Shown here: one piece after another, positions 1-10,339 of the stretch
How positions within the stretch are numbered: position 1 is the first letter of the stretch
Layout: every line of letters begins with the position of its first letter
Source: Stentor coeruleus
Lineage: Eukaryota > Ciliophora > Heterotrichea > Heterotrichida > Stentoridae
Assembly (NCBI GenBank): GCA_001970955.1
Contig: MPUH01000804.1
Location: forward strand, 1 to 33,998
DNA: 33,998 bases
Direction of reading: 5' to 3'
The notes under the pieces: model-generated
Databases searched by the model: none
What the model saw: the letters and a program-made list of their open reading frames with translations, nothing else
What the model was told of the DNA's origin: nothing
Position numbers and translations under genes: made by a program

Positions 1-1
1 A

Positions 2-2464
2 TTAGATCCATTTGGGCATTCTAGTTTGACAGCAGCTTTGTTTGATAAAATGGGTTTGGAAGTATTGGTTTTTTCAAGAATTGAAGATAGTTATAGGGTA
101 AAAAACATGTAGTTACAGTTACAGAACTCGTCGAATATGGAGTTTATTTGGAAACCTCAAGGACTTGGATCTAAAAAAGGAGTTTTCACTCATGTTCTTA
201 ATGATCATTACTATTCGCCAGGGTTTTTAACCCAACTACCTTGGGAAAAACAATGTTATGGAGAACTTCCTGCTAATGAAACTGGGGTACTTAATTGGTA
301 AATTTTATGCAGTATACAAGCAATTGAAGAGTTTGTATATGAAACTTCTTATAAATACAAGACTAATCATCAACTTATGCTTATTGGCGCTGATTTTTAT
401 TTTACTGATAGAAACTTTACATTCCAGTTCATGGATTTACTTGCGAGGGTATCAGCACAAAGTACTGATATGAATATAAAAATTGCCACAGCTTCAGATT
501 ACTTTGATGCAGTTTTGGCTTCAGAGACTAGTTTTGAAGTTTTTGGAGGAGACCTTTTACCTTTAGTCTCGCCTGGATTTAGAGGTCAACCAAGTTATTG
601 GTGGAAACCTTGGACTGGATTTTATTCTACTAAGCCACATATTAAGCAAGTTACGTATGATACTCAAAAACTTGCAAGGGTTGCTGAGATTGTTAAAACA
701 GGATGGAGTAATGAGAAAATAATGGCTTATGAACTAGACATGTGCACCCATCATGATGCTATAACAGGAACAATGAAAGAGCCTGTATACTATGATTACC
801 TCCAAAGACTCGAAAACGACCAGCAAATGCTTCTAAATCAACTAGGTTTAGATATCAACAGCATAATGACAAAACAATCTTCTTCAAACTCCCAACTAAT
901 GGTTCCATACAAAGTCCTTTTTATCATAAACCCTCTAAATTGGCCAGTTCAAAAAACTTTATCTTTTGAAGCTTCATCTGAATTTGTGAGGATTTTCGAT
1001 ACAACAAATCAAACAATACCTTCTCAAACAGTCCCATATCTAAACGATTATAAAGCTTATTTTGTCTATACATTACAAGGTTTAGAAATAAGAACTTTAT
1101 TTGTTTCAGAATATGCTAATCAATGCTCAGACTGTAGTACAATTTCACAAAAAAACACTGATCAAGTAATAGGCAATCAATATATAACTGTAGGCTTAGA
1201 TAATGGGCTATTGACTAGTTTAAAAACCCAAAACAATGAGTTTTTTATTGCTGGGAGGATAGTCAGATATAATACTTATATGGGTGGGTATTATTCTTTT
1301 GTAGAAACTGTATATAATATTTAGGAACCTGCTGAGATTATATGCATATTAGAAGAGTTTTATCATTATACAGGACCTATTGTCGATGTAGCTGAATCTT
1401 ATTTTAGTCATGGAAAAGATACTTTTATACAAAGGATTATTGTTGACAAAATTTCTGATAATTTCATTATGACATTTTATGTATATGCTGAGAGAAATGA
1501 TGATATTTTTTATAGATTCCATCAGATTTATGATAGAACTGGATGGTTTTATACTTTTAATACAGCAAATTTACAGAAAAGGTATTTTGATTTTAATACT
1601 GTGAATAAGACGGGTCATAACTATTATCCTATTACTGGAGGACTTGTTGTTGATTTGGATAAAGAGTTTATGTATATTATGCCTACATTTGCTTTAGGTG
1701 CTGGAATGCCTTTTGAGAATATGTTTGAGTTGAATTTACATAGACATCCAAGCTACGATGATGGATTTGGTGTCGGCGGATACTCAGGGGATATCTTCCC
1801 TGTAGAACATCACTGGATGATTGGTTTAAGTTCCTTAAACTACAATAGTATCTGGTCACGTTTTCTTGAGCATCGCTCATCTCCAATAGTATTCTTTAAC
1901 ACTTTAAATGATTCTCTCACTTTAAACTTCACCTTAGCTGCAGAATACACCTCAACACCTGAATATCAACCTAATTATATTTTCTTAAACAATTTCGATT
2001 GTGCTTATCTATCAAGTCTAGTATCAAGAAATGGCTCATATGTATTTAGAGTATTAAACAAATGTGATCATCAAATTAAAGTTGATTTCAAAAATGAATA
2101 TCATGAAATTAATGCTGGAGGACTTCCGTTAACTGAATATAAAGACTTTGATGAAGGGGGTAATCTTGAACTAAAGACTTATAATAATAGTTGGAAAAAT
2201 GTTGTAGATTATCCTCAAAGTAGTGAGACAGATGGGATTAGACCTTTTGAATTGAAAACTTATGTGGTTCATGCAACTGGGGTTATGAGTAAAGATATTA
2301 TGACTGAAACGATGAATAAAGGTGAAATTAGTGTTGGAATAGCAGTTTTAGCGTTTGCTAGTGTTGTTGGAGTTATGGTGGTTGTGGGAGCTTTGATTAT
2401 GTATAAGAAGGGCAAGAAATTAAATGAAGAAAAAGTGTTGAAAGGAGAGTTTTTAGAGAATTAA
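2..2464 (+). CDS. Lysosomal-type alpha-mannosidase (GH38), 5' partial, four exons
   Basis: Coding exons are 2-97, 113-297, 313-1309 and 1325-2464 (805 codons plus TAA), joined across three 15-nt introns. The reading begins at LDPFGHS, the GH38 motif whose Asp (codon 5-7) is the catalytic nucleophile in this family. The later CTHHDAITGT stretch matches the family's HHDA(V/I)(S/T)GT motif. GH38 enzymes of this type remove alpha-mannose from glycoproteins, usually in the lysosome. Human MAN2B1 has about 1011 residues with its nucleophile near residue 196, so roughly 200 N-terminal residues, including the signal peptide, lie outside the window. Near the C-terminus is a hydrophobic segment of about 24 residues (GIAVLAFASVVGVMVVVGAL...) followed by a Lys-rich tail. 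It looks like a type I membrane anchor, which the soluble lysosomal enzyme lacks. The family call is firm; the cell location is inferred. Confidence 0.93.
98..112 (+). other. 15-nt spliceosomal intron
   Basis: The sequence is GTAAAAAACATGTAG, phase 0, with A at position 10. Removing it takes out an in-frame TAG and joins ...EDSYR to LQLQNSS in the alpha-mannosidase. Confidence 0.9.
298..312 (+). other. 15-nt spliceosomal intron
   Basis: The sequence is GTAAATTTTATGCAG. It splits a codon after its second base (TG|T, Cys). Removing it eliminates a TAA and joins ETGVLN-C-IQAIEEF in the GH38 frame. A is at position 10. Confidence 0.9.
1310..1324 (+). other. 15-nt spliceosomal intron
   Basis: The sequence is GTATATAATATTTAG, phase 0, with A at position 10. 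It contains the TAG that would otherwise end the long third exon. Splicing joins ...SFVET to EPAEIICILEEF and keeps the mannosidase frame open to 2464. Confidence 0.9.
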
Positions 2465-2795
2465 GAATAAGTTTAGTAGTTTAGGATATAAATATTGCTG
2501 GTTTCTTATTGGGATAATATTTTTGAATAGGTAATATAGGTAAAAAGGAAGGTATTGAAATAAAATTAAAAAAAGNGGTAATATAGGTAAAAAGGAAGGT
2601 ATTGAAATAAAATTAAAAAAAGTAAAAAGTTTACTATAAACTTATAAACCATATTATGGTAGTCATTAGTATAAAGTTAATATAAAAATCCAAGCCACCT
2701 AAATTTTAACACCTTTTGTTACCTAATTAGCAAATTATTTTCCAATCATAAAATAATAAACTATCCTATCGATAAAAAAATCATAATCTCCAATT
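2465..2795. other. Intergenic region with a contig join
   Basis: The 3' flank of the mannosidase is G/T-rich on the plus strand up to about 2630. It then turns A/C-rich towards the 3' end of the minus-strand gene at 2796. The only structure seen is the 46-bp duplication around the N at 2576. Confidence 0.7.
2530..2622. repeat. Perfect 46-bp direct repeat around a single N (assembly join)
   Basis: Bases 2530-2575 and 2577-2622 are identical and are separated only by the N at 2576. This is the pattern left when two contigs whose ends overlap are placed side by side without being merged. It is more likely an artefact than a biological repeat. Confidence 0.85.
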
Positions 2796-4145
2796 TTATC
2801 TTTTCAACAAATCCTTATAAAACATTTTTTCACTCTTAGTCATCTCTATAAATTCTACTTTTTTCGCTTTCATATTACATCTTGCAATTCCAATAAGCCT
2901 ATAATTCTGCACTCCTTCAATCTCATAAAACCTCGACATAAGAAAATACGCATATTTTCCTTTCTTAACCACATAACTACAACAAAAACATTTTTTCATC
3001 TTTAAACTTACATCTTCACATATCCACATAAGTTTTTTATTCCTAACCGTCCAAAGTTTTCCTATCGCAATAAGTAAAATCTCATCTCCAAGTCCTTCAA
3101 AAATAATTTTTCTACTCCCCCCAAGCTGTATATCTGATAATTTCATATAATGATCTTCATTTATATTATACAAATAAATATTTCGAAGATTTTTTCCTGC
3201 TAAAAAAATATCATTTTCTTTAAAAACCAAAGTTATAAACTCACTTGGACTAGGCAGAAGTGACAAATTTTGCCAGATTCCAGAAGAGAGATTGACTTTT
3301 TCTGCAGTTCTTATTTCATCATTAGAATATCCACCAAATGAGTATACAATATTATTATGATAAGAACAAAAACCAATACTATCTTTTGGAGAACCTTCAT
3401 ATGAACTAATAACTTTTAAAGTATCGATATCAAAAACCAAAGCTTTAGATGAATATAATTGTGTTTCTGAATCATTACCAAGATATCCTGCATAGTAAAA
3501 AATTTGAGAATTGTTTATTGGGCATATACCCCCAAAACTTCCAATATGAAAAGCTGAAGGAAGATAGTATCTAGAATAAGATTTTAGGTTAGGACTTAGG
3601 GCAATAAAAGAATTTGATACACGACCAGGGATTAAAAAGTAAGGTGGAGATGATGAGTATTTTTTTATCGATACAGAAATCTTTGATAAAAGCTCAAGGG
3701 TATCAGAAAAATAACTCAACCCCTGTAATTGGCCCGTCCTACTAAATTCTCTATACATTTCATTAAGCACATTATTACTAACCACATCATAAAAACAATC
3801 CTTTTCTTTCATATCCTCAATAATTTTCCTAATTTTTTCCTGTAATTGTAACAATCTCGCTAATTCTTTATTAACTGTTTTTGATATTTTTTCTATTATT
3901 TCTAATGAGGATTTTACAATCAAAACTTTTGTTTCGTTTATTTCTTTGTATTTCATCTTAAGAGTCTCTAGAAACTTTTTATTATTTTCTTGTGTATATA
4001 AATTTGAAACTATTGTGTGTTGATGCCAAGGGTTTGTAATTTTGTGTTGATGTGATTCACATAATAATGTTGGGGGTTCAGTACATGAACACGATACGAA
4101 TATTGGATTTGAACAATTTTTATATGAACAATCTAAGAATGACAT
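2796..4145 (-). CDS. B-box-like zinc finger / coiled-coil / kelch-repeat protein
   Basis: The protein has 449 residues. Its N-terminus carries a B-box-like zinc-ligand set: C6, C11, C19, C21, C29, H32, H41, H43. A charged coiled coil follows at about residues 50-130, in the order seen in TRIM-like proteins. The second half has kelch-type beta-propeller blades; the clearest is the segment with SFGGYSNDE followed about 15 residues later by W (IWQNLSLLP). Such proteins usually act as protein-protein adaptors, but no partner can be named here. The start is the first Met and is preceded by A/T-rich sequence. A diverged relative with the same C-x7-C-x-C-x7-C spacing lies at 32884. Domain assignment is by eye and moderately secure; function is unknown. 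Confidence 0.75.
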   Translation of the reverse strand: MSFLDCSYKNCSNPIFVSCSCTEPPTLLCESHQHKITNPWHQHTIVSNLYTQENNKKFLETLKMKYKEINETKVLIVKSSLEIIEKISKTVNKELARLLQLQEKIRKIIEDMKEKDCFYDVVSNNVLNEMYREFSRTGQLQGLSYFSDTLELLSKISVSIKKYSSSPPYFLIPGRVSNSFIALSPNLKSYSRYYLPSAFHIGSFGGICPINNSQIFYYAGYLGNDSETQLYSSKALVFDIDTLKVISSYEGSPKDSIGFCSYHNNIVYSFGGYSNDEIRTAEKVNLSSGIWQNLSLLPSPSEFITLVFKENDIFLAGKNLRNIYLYNINEDHYMKLSDIQLGGSRKIIFEGLGDEILLIAIGKLWTVRNKKLMWICEDVSLKMKKCFCCSYVVKKGKYAYFLMSRFYEIEGVQNYRLIGIARCNMKAKKVEFIEMTKSEKMFYKDLLKR

Positions 4146-4300
4146 TGTTTATAAGATATTGGGGGTATAATTTTATTATGAAAAATGTATAGGATAATAA
4201 AATAAGGTTTTTAATACAGTTTATAAAGTTTTTAATGTAAAAAATTGTTTGAGTTTTTATTTACGAGTATTTTTTTTTGATATAAAACTATTAGGTTAGA

Positions 4301-5077
4301 CTACTTGAAGAACTTCCCTTGACCAAATCTTTTATCTAAAGTTTTCCCTGTGTATATATACTTGCTGTAATCCTGGTTTTTTAAATGACTTTTATGTTTT
4401 TCCATATGGATTTCCATTAAAGTTTTCTGTCTGAATTCAGAATCATGTGCTGAAATTTCTTGTCTTATAGTTTTGTCTTGTGCTGCAGTCACTGTTGGAA
4501 GAGGCTTGGCTTGAGGTTTGACCTTGATTTCCATATCTTTTTCTAAACATCCTGTTAATAACTCAGATACATGGTCCACATTAGGTGCTGTTTTAGCTTT
4601 TTGCACATAAGATGATATTTGTTCTTTAAGACTTTTCCCAGAATTTTTTGTATACACATAACGACCATCATTGTCTTCTGTTATATTTAACTGCTTAGTA
4701 AAGATAGTAAATATTTTTTCTAAAGATTCGCGAATAAACCCATCTTCTATATCAGTGATTTCTAGTTCTTGTGAAGAGTCTAATAAAGAAAAAACTTCAA
4801 GTATGGCTTCTTCAGTTTCAGGGTTATATGAAAGCAGATCTCGTAGTATTTTTATGAGTTTTCGATATGAAGAATCATCAATTATATACTTTGACTGCTC
4901 TTCTTGTAAGGATTTTTCTTGTTCTTGTTCTCGTGACTTCCTTAATAGATGTTCTTTTTTCGACCTTTCACGCTTGTGTTTTCTGTCTTTTTTTTTGTGG
5001 TGCATCTTTTTGTCCTTATCTGAGTTTTTCCCCATATATTTATATTTGTATCTAAAAATCTCAACCTTTGAAAACAT
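4301..5077 (-). CDS. Lys/Arg-rich protein with conserved-looking C-terminus, unrecognised
   Basis: The protein has up to 258 residues. Met15 (codon at 5033-5035), just before GKNSDKDKK, is an equally plausible start and would remove an odd Lys/Tyr-rich leader. Residues about 16-55 are very basic and charged (KKKDRKHKRERSKK), as in nuclear or RNA-processing proteins and nuclear localisation signals. The middle is helical. The C-terminus (TLMEIHMEKHK ... GKTLDKRFGQGKFFK) has a conserved look and faintly recalls the basic tails of GPALPP/DUF3752-type nuclear proteins, but I cannot assign it. The stop is TAG. The next gene upstream ends only 38 nt before this start. A nuclear location is inferred from composition only. 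Confidence 0.7.
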   Translation of the reverse strand: MFSKVEIFRYKYKYMGKNSDKDKKMHHKKKDRKHKRERSKKEHLLRKSREQEQEKSLQEEQSKYIIDDSSYRKLIKILRDLLSYNPETEEAILEVFSLLDSSQELEITDIEDGFIRESLEKIFTIFTKQLNITEDNDGRYVYTKNSGKSLKEQISSYVQKAKTAPNVDHVSELLTGCLEKDMEIKVKPQAKPLPTVTAAQDKTIRQEISAHDSEFRQKTLMEIHMEKHKSHLKNQDYSKYIYTGKTLDKRFGQGKFFK

Positions 5078-5115
5078 TTTCCATATAAAAATTTCTATTT
5101 ATATTCCTTATCAAT

Positions 5116-5862
5116 TTAAATCACCCAAAAACATCTGTTGCAACAAACCTCACTATCATCGAAAATTATAGTACTTGACTCACCCGCATCTTGTAACTGT
5201 CCATAAAGTTCATCTGAATTCAACCCCAGCTTATCCGACTCTTCTCCATTTTTTCCCGCAAATCTCAATATACTATCCCACAATCCTTCATTATTTGGTT
5301 CTTCCTTAAAATCCCCTGAAAAAGTGCTTCTTTGTTGTTCCAAGTCACAAATTTTAGACTTTTGTTTATCAATTCTATTAGAAATCATATAAAGTTCTTC
5401 GTTAACTGCAGTCAAAAACTCAGATTTCACTTTGCATTCAATGCTTATCTTGATAAAATCGCTAACCAAGTCTTTTTCCACAACATTATCCTGTTCTTTA
5501 GCTTTTAATAACACTTTTTCTGAGATATTTTCATATGTAAAACCTCTTAAAGCTTTAATCACCTCATCAGAGTATTTCTGACAGTTTGTAATTTGCAAAA
5601 GTTCTTGCAAGTCTTTATTTTTCTCTGTTCTTTCTTCAACATTCCCAGTAATCAATTCGTTAATAAGCTTTTCCTTTATTGTTTTATGTTTTTTCTGTAG
5701 TTTTAAGACGTCTTTATTGAGTAAGTCAAGTTTAAATTTGATTTTCTCATATGTGAAATTCAACAACTCCAGTGTTTTAACCTCACTTGTTAAAGACCTT
5801 TGATTAAAAAGCTCATGAGAATCTACACTAGCTTGGTTTTGGCATCCTAATATCTGTATCAT
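5116..5862 (-). CDS. Coiled-coil protein, unrecognised
   Basis: The protein has 248 residues, mostly heptad-like Leu/Ile/Lys/Glu sequence at about 25-190, with no membrane segment or catalytic motif. The C-terminal quarter is acidic and ends in CCNRCFWVI, an unusual cysteine and aromatic tail. The cysteines could be lipidated or bind metal, but that is speculation. It is tightly spaced: 38 nt to the next gene downstream and 107 nt from the gene upstream, all on the same strand. The stop is TAA. I do not recognise the family. Confidence 0.75.
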   Translation of the reverse strand: MIQILGCQNQASVDSHELFNQRSLTSEVKTLELLNFTYEKIKFKLDLLNKDVLKLQKKHKTIKEKLINELITGNVEERTEKNKDLQELLQITNCQKYSDEVIKALRGFTYENISEKVLLKAKEQDNVVEKDLVSDFIKISIECKVKSEFLTAVNEELYMISNRIDKQKSKICDLEQQRSTFSGDFKEEPNNEGLWDSILRFAGKNGEESDKLGLNSDELYGQLQDAGESSTIIFDDSEVCCNRCFWVI

Positions 5863-5969
5863 TTTATTTCTATCTTAAATTACTGTATGCTTTTTGTATA
5901 TTAAAAACAAACCCATATACGATTATAATCTATTACTATTTTTTATAAAAGCTCTTATATGATCATACC

Positions 5970-6998
5970 CTAGTCTGGAAGTTTATCAGACCCATTATTC
6001 AGAACTTCATCTTTTTTATTAACCTCTTTCCAAGTGTTAATAAAAATGTTCAAAATACTTTTTGGGTACTGAATTAGAGGTTCTTCATTTATAACTTCAA
6101 GTTTGGTTTTGATTTCTAATGTTTTGGAAAACTCACGGAATTCTTTTAAAACATTTTCTTTACTTGGTTGCCTTTCTTGTTTAAAACGAATAAAACTTAG
6201 GATTACTTCTTCGTCCATTGGTTGGGCAATATTAAGGTTTAAAGCATCTAAAGCATTTATTTTAGCACCTGATTGGGTTTTATTGTTTTTATGAGGGTTC
6301 ATTAAATATTGGCGGGTTTTTCTATACTCGTCTTTTGAGAAAAATTCTATTGAACTTGCCATACTTGTTGCACGCTCACGTTTAGGTGCCAGATCTTCTT
6401 CTGGTACAGTGAGAAATCGCCCTGTACCAAGAACAGCACCAAATAGTTTTTCTTCATCTTCTTCAGCTTCGTCTATATCTTTTAACCCTTTGTTTATTAT
6501 CTCTTTCTCGATTTTTTTGGCTCTTTTAATTTGTTCCTTTGATAGCTGGTTTATTGGAACTTTTTTTGTGGTGTAAAACTCTTCGTTATAAGTACTTATA
6601 ACCCCATACTGTTTTTCATTAGTTTCAAATTGATTCCAGTTCCTGTCCCCTTTTTCGAGGTTTATTTCTGGACCTTCTGTTACCCAGTTTTCTAGTTTCC
6701 GAGTCGACTTTTTGCTTTTTGAAATATCAGAGTCAGTTTTTAGCTTCCTTTCTTGATATCTTAGCACTAATGATATTAAAGAACTAAATTCAATTCTTTG
6801 TATATTAGACTTGCTATTAAAATATATACAAGCTGGAGTTGATGATTTGCCAAATCTACCATATTCTTCATTACCTAAAGGTCTCTTTATTTTACAGTTC
6901 TTATCAGAAAATTTCTCAAAACAACTCTGCAAAAGCTTTGTCCGTATAGGCTTAGAGACACTTTTGGATAAAGTTCTGAGGATTTCTTTTGGATCCAT
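5970..6998 (-). CDS. Ataxin-2-like protein with LsmAD domain
   Basis: The protein has 342 residues. Residues about 118-170 (WNQFETNEKQYGVISTYNEE, then FYTTKK and QIKRAKKIEKEI) fit the LsmAD domain of ataxin-2/Pbp1, whose core is W-x2-(F)-x2-N-x4-(F/Y)GV-S-TY-E-x2-YTT. The preceding KTDSDIS matches the short F-TD-x-IS linker between the Lsm and LsmAD domains in that family. The family's proteins bind RNA and act in mRNA storage, translation and stress granules. The N-terminal Lsm fold is shortened to about 90 residues and hard to recognise. A helical C-terminus has no obvious PAM2 motif. The stop is TAG and the start is the first Met. Confidence 0.82.
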   Translation of the reverse strand: MDPKEILRTLSKSVSKPIRTKLLQSCFEKFSDKNCKIKRPLGNEEYGRFGKSSTPACIYFNSKSNIQRIEFSSLISLVLRYQERKLKTDSDISKSKKSTRKLENWVTEGPEINLEKGDRNWNQFETNEKQYGVISTYNEEFYTTKKVPINQLSKEQIKRAKKIEKEIINKGLKDIDEAEEDEEKLFGAVLGTGRFLTVPEEDLAPKRERATSMASSIEFFSKDEYRKTRQYLMNPHKNNKTQSGAKINALDALNLNIAQPMDEEVILSFIRFKQERQPSKENVLKEFREFSKTLEIKTKLEVINEEPLIQYPKSILNIFINTWKEVNKKDEVLNNGSDKLPD

Positions 6999-7673
6999 TA
7001 AGTATTATTATTTTACGAAATATTGTATTTTTTTTTTAGCTTTTTAAGGTAGGGCAAGTTGGATTTTTAGTAAGGAAGATTATGTTTAGATGAGTAGAAA
7101 ATTAGGATTGGGTTGATAAGGAGGTTTTTTTTTGGTTCAGAGAATGAGCTGTTTAGAGGATTAGGTTTGAGGGTTTTTAAGAGGAGGTGAAGTTAGATTA
7201 AGATTGGAATTAAGATTATTTAATGATGTGGGTAGTAAGTTAACGTGGTTTTTAGTATTTAAATGATAATAATATCAGGAATATATTAAAAAGTATCATA
7301 TATACAATAACTTTACGTTAATTAATTATAATTATTATTCCTATAACTGCATATTTTACTACAAATTCTACACACTTGCACCAAATATAATTTCATAGGA
7401 ACCCAAAAATAATCTCAATCTTAAATCCATATTCATAACTCCCATTATATAAACTACTAAAACATCTCAAAAAATTTTTAACTCACATTAATAGAAAATA
7501 ACATATTCCCATAATAATCTACACAATCAAAACTATTCTAAATCCATAAAATTTTTTACAAAAGCACAAAAAATCCAAAAACCACAAAAAACCTTCTCCT
7601 CCAAAAAACCCTAACTACCCTTCTCTATTTCATAATAATTAAATCTAATTCAAAACCCATTCTCTCCATTTCC
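6999..7673. other. Intergenic region, 675 bp
   Basis: There is no convincing coding sequence. The left part, to about 7260, is G/T-rich on the plus strand (upstream flank of the minus gene at 5970). The right part, from about 7330, is A/C-rich (3' flank of the minus gene at 7674). The switch near 7300 probably marks the boundary between the two transcription units. Confidence 0.6.
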
Positions 7674-10310
7674 TTAATTCGCTCTTGACAATTCCCTTTG
7701 CATGGCCAAAGGAAGTACCCAAACAAGTTTAGGTGCAATTTCATCAATATTATCCGCCAAAAGTTTTGAATTCCCACCAATCATATCCGCAACCCTACTA
7801 ATCGCTTCCAAAAACTCTATAAATGCCATCTGATACTGTCTATCCGTATCAAGTTCTTGTACCTGGGTCATCATAGCAAGATTAAAAGCAATCCCAATCT
7901 CCCTAGCTGTAAAATTATCATTAAGTATTTCAGCTTTCATAATAATATCATTAAACTCTTCAAGACACATAAACCCTTTTTGCCCTGGTTTAACTTTTTT
8001 TATTGAATATTGTGCATAAATAGCTTTCCATATATTCATATGTTTTTTAAGTACTTTTTCAACACTTTTAAAAAAGTATCTTTCAAAACGCCATTTATTA
8101 GCAGAATAATGCCCAAGATTTGGGATGATATGCGAGTTCAAAAGTACAGATACAGCTTGGGAATGAGTTGGACAAATACCTGTTTTAAAATACTTATCTA
8201 AGGCAATACGTACTAATATTTCCATAAATTGAAATCTAACAAGAGAATTCGCTGGACTTCTTGGGTTACGAATTTCTTGATAAAGTGCAGCTTTCATATG
8301 GAAGTCTATATCAGAAAGTCTAAAATTAGCATCAAGGATTTTACTTTCATTACACACATCAGTAAATACCATTTGCCCAATACTCCAGATTTCACCAGCA
8401 GGGTTTATTGATGAATAATATTTATAAATTTCTTTTAATAAAGCGTAATTTTCACTTAAAACACGTTTTGTTCTTTCAAGTTCTCCTAAATCTTTTATAA
8501 GTTTTGGGACTTTGCATTTACCCCAATCGTATTCGAAACATTTTCCTAATAATTCAGCATTGTCTAATCTATAGTCTTTGAAAATTGAATCGTTTATGTT
8601 CCATTCTTTTTTGATTTTGGCTGGGAGGAATTTTTTATGAGGAAATCTTGGTAAAGGAACAGGGTCACGGGATATACTTAAGAGATCTGGACCAGGGATG
8701 TTATTGTATATAACGTTTACTGATGAAAATTGTAGGGTTTTTCGATTACCAGAGCTTATGAGGAAATCTTTACTGACTTGTATGATAGATTCTTGGTTTT
8801 TGTCTAGAAGTTTGACTTCTCCTTTTATAGTGAAAATATAAAAGAATTTACCTGGAGGACACATACGGGTTATTTTGTAATCTGGAGACTCTAAAAGATC
8901 ACCTTCATAGTTTTCAAAGCTTAGATGAAGATACACTGGATCTTCTTTTACCCCTGTCCATTGAAATGTTATGGGACTCCACCTTTCACAGATCCAACAG
9001 TTACTTACTGCTCGCCAGGAGAGTAAGGTATTAACTCTACTAAAACCCATGATTCTTCTATGTCCTACTGCCGATGCAGCTCTTTCATCAGGTTTCGGGG
9101 TTAAAAATCCTAATTCATCTACTGTTGCATGGTTTCCAGACATATGTATTCCTAATATTGTATGATTATTCTCAAGAGCTTTTGCAATAATTTCACTATC
9201 TTGTGCTGTAAATGCATTATTTGATATATCAACATGAACTAAAGATTTATGTCCTGATAATGCATCAGCTAGAACATTAATAGAATTAGATTTCGATAAT
9301 GATGAAATACTATTAAAAGACATGTCGAGAACTTTTAAAGATGTATTTTCTTTCAAAGCCATACATAAAGAATACGCACCTTGTCCTCTAATAGAATTCC
9401 AATGAAGATCAAATCTTTGTAGACTAGGTGTTTGTCTTATATAACTACTCAAAGTTTTATTTCCTGAAATTTTGTTCTTAGCAAGGTCTAGTTCTAATAA
9501 AGATTTGTTATGTTTTAGAGCTTTGCAAATTGTCTGACAGCCTGAATCACGTAAATTTACACCTTCAAGTTTAAGAATCTGCAGCATACATGATCTATTA
9601 CTCAAAATCTCATACAATTCCATAATATTTTCACTAGTCACCATATTATTCGATAAATTCAGCTCTAACAAATGAGACAATGACAAATTCTTAAGTATTT
9701 TCGACACCCCAGTTTCTGTAAGCCTATTATCATTAACATGTAGCCTAACCGGCGATAAGCTTTGCATACCTTCTGAAAAAGCATCAGCATATCTATCACC
9801 CATAGAATACATGCTTAAGTTTATATCGTTAATATCCCCTTTACGTTTAAGCATGCCCATAGGTATCGGGGCTAATTTTTTCTCATCAATTCTTTTTAAG
9901 TATTTCATAATTGGACTACTATTTCCCCCTTCGCTTCTTTTTGTATTATTAAGCATACCTTTGTATGCATCTAAATATTGAAGCTTAGCTTTTTTCCCGA
10001 CCATCGTATTTTCAGTCGCTTTGATATTGCCTGTTCCAAACATATGCAAGTTGTCATAGTATGTGCTAGAATCAGGCATTTTTTTGACTTCTTCTATTGG
10101 TAGCTGATGGACTTTTTCTTCTCTTTTTACGACAACTGCCTGTTTGATTTCGGGTTTCTCTTCAAGTATTGGCAGGGTTTCTATATGCTTTTCTATAACA
10201 TTCTCAGCTTCGATAGGCTTTTTAGGTCTTTTCCTCTTTTTTTTTCTCTTTTTCTGCAACTTTTTTATCGGTTCTACGCTAAAGTAACTTTTTCGCAAAA
10301 ATACGGACAT
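7674..10310 (-). CDS. Large leucine-rich-repeat (ribonuclease-inhibitor type) protein with EF-hand-like C-terminus
   Basis: The protein has 878 residues. It starts with a very basic segment (KKLQKKRKKKRKRPKK, residues about 17-33). Residues about 190-410 hold tandem RI-type LRRs of the form LxxLDLxxNxI...G...L, for example LLELDLAKNKISG, LKVLDMSFNSIS and LVHVDISNNAFT. A central domain of about 130 residues (CWICERWSPITFQWTGVKEDP and following) is beta-rich and unassigned. The C-terminus is helical and includes EF-hand-like stretches (GFMCLEEFNDII; YQMAFIEFLEAIS), although a full calcium loop is not evident. LRR/EF-hand-like proteins of this size occur in ciliates and are often suspected of ciliary or cytoskeletal roles; that is inference. 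The ATG lies 29 nt after the stop of the NIFK-like gene. Confidence 0.85.
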   Translation of the reverse strand: MSVFLRKSYFSVEPIKKLQKKRKKKRKRPKKPIEAENVIEKHIETLPILEEKPEIKQAVVVKREEKVHQLPIEEVKKMPDSSTYYDNLHMFGTGNIKATENTMVGKKAKLQYLDAYKGMLNNTKRSEGGNSSPIMKYLKRIDEKKLAPIPMGMLKRKGDINDINLSMYSMGDRYADAFSEGMQSLSPVRLHVNDNRLTETGVSKILKNLSLSHLLELNLSNNMVTSENIMELYEILSNRSCMLQILKLEGVNLRDSGCQTICKALKHNKSLLELDLAKNKISGNKTLSSYIRQTPSLQRFDLHWNSIRGQGAYSLCMALKENTSLKVLDMSFNSISSLSKSNSINVLADALSGHKSLVHVDISNNAFTAQDSEIIAKALENNHTILGIHMSGNHATVDELGFLTPKPDERAASAVGHRRIMGFSRVNTLLSWRAVSNCWICERWSPITFQWTGVKEDPVYLHLSFENYEGDLLESPDYKITRMCPPGKFFYIFTIKGEVKLLDKNQESIIQVSKDFLISSGNRKTLQFSSVNVIYNNIPGPDLLSISRDPVPLPRFPHKKFLPAKIKKEWNINDSIFKDYRLDNAELLGKCFEYDWGKCKVPKLIKDLGELERTKRVLSENYALLKEIYKYYSSINPAGEIWSIGQMVFTDVCNESKILDANFRLSDIDFHMKAALYQEIRNPRSPANSLVRFQFMEILVRIALDKYFKTGICPTHSQAVSVLLNSHIIPNLGHYSANKWRFERYFFKSVEKVLKKHMNIWKAIYAQYSIKKVKPGQKGFMCLEEFNDIIMKAEILNDNFTAREIGIAFNLAMMTQVQELDTDRQYQMAFIEFLEAISRVADMIGGNSKLLADNIDEIAPKLVWVLPLAMQRELSRAN

Positions 10311-10339
10311 AATTATACTACTTATTTAACTAAACTTTC

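Noticed and set aside
4671..5171. Plus-strand ORF of 166 codons
   Set aside because: Antisense to the Lys-rich gene; its Ser/Cys/Phe-rich sequence mirrors Lys/Glu codons on the other strand.
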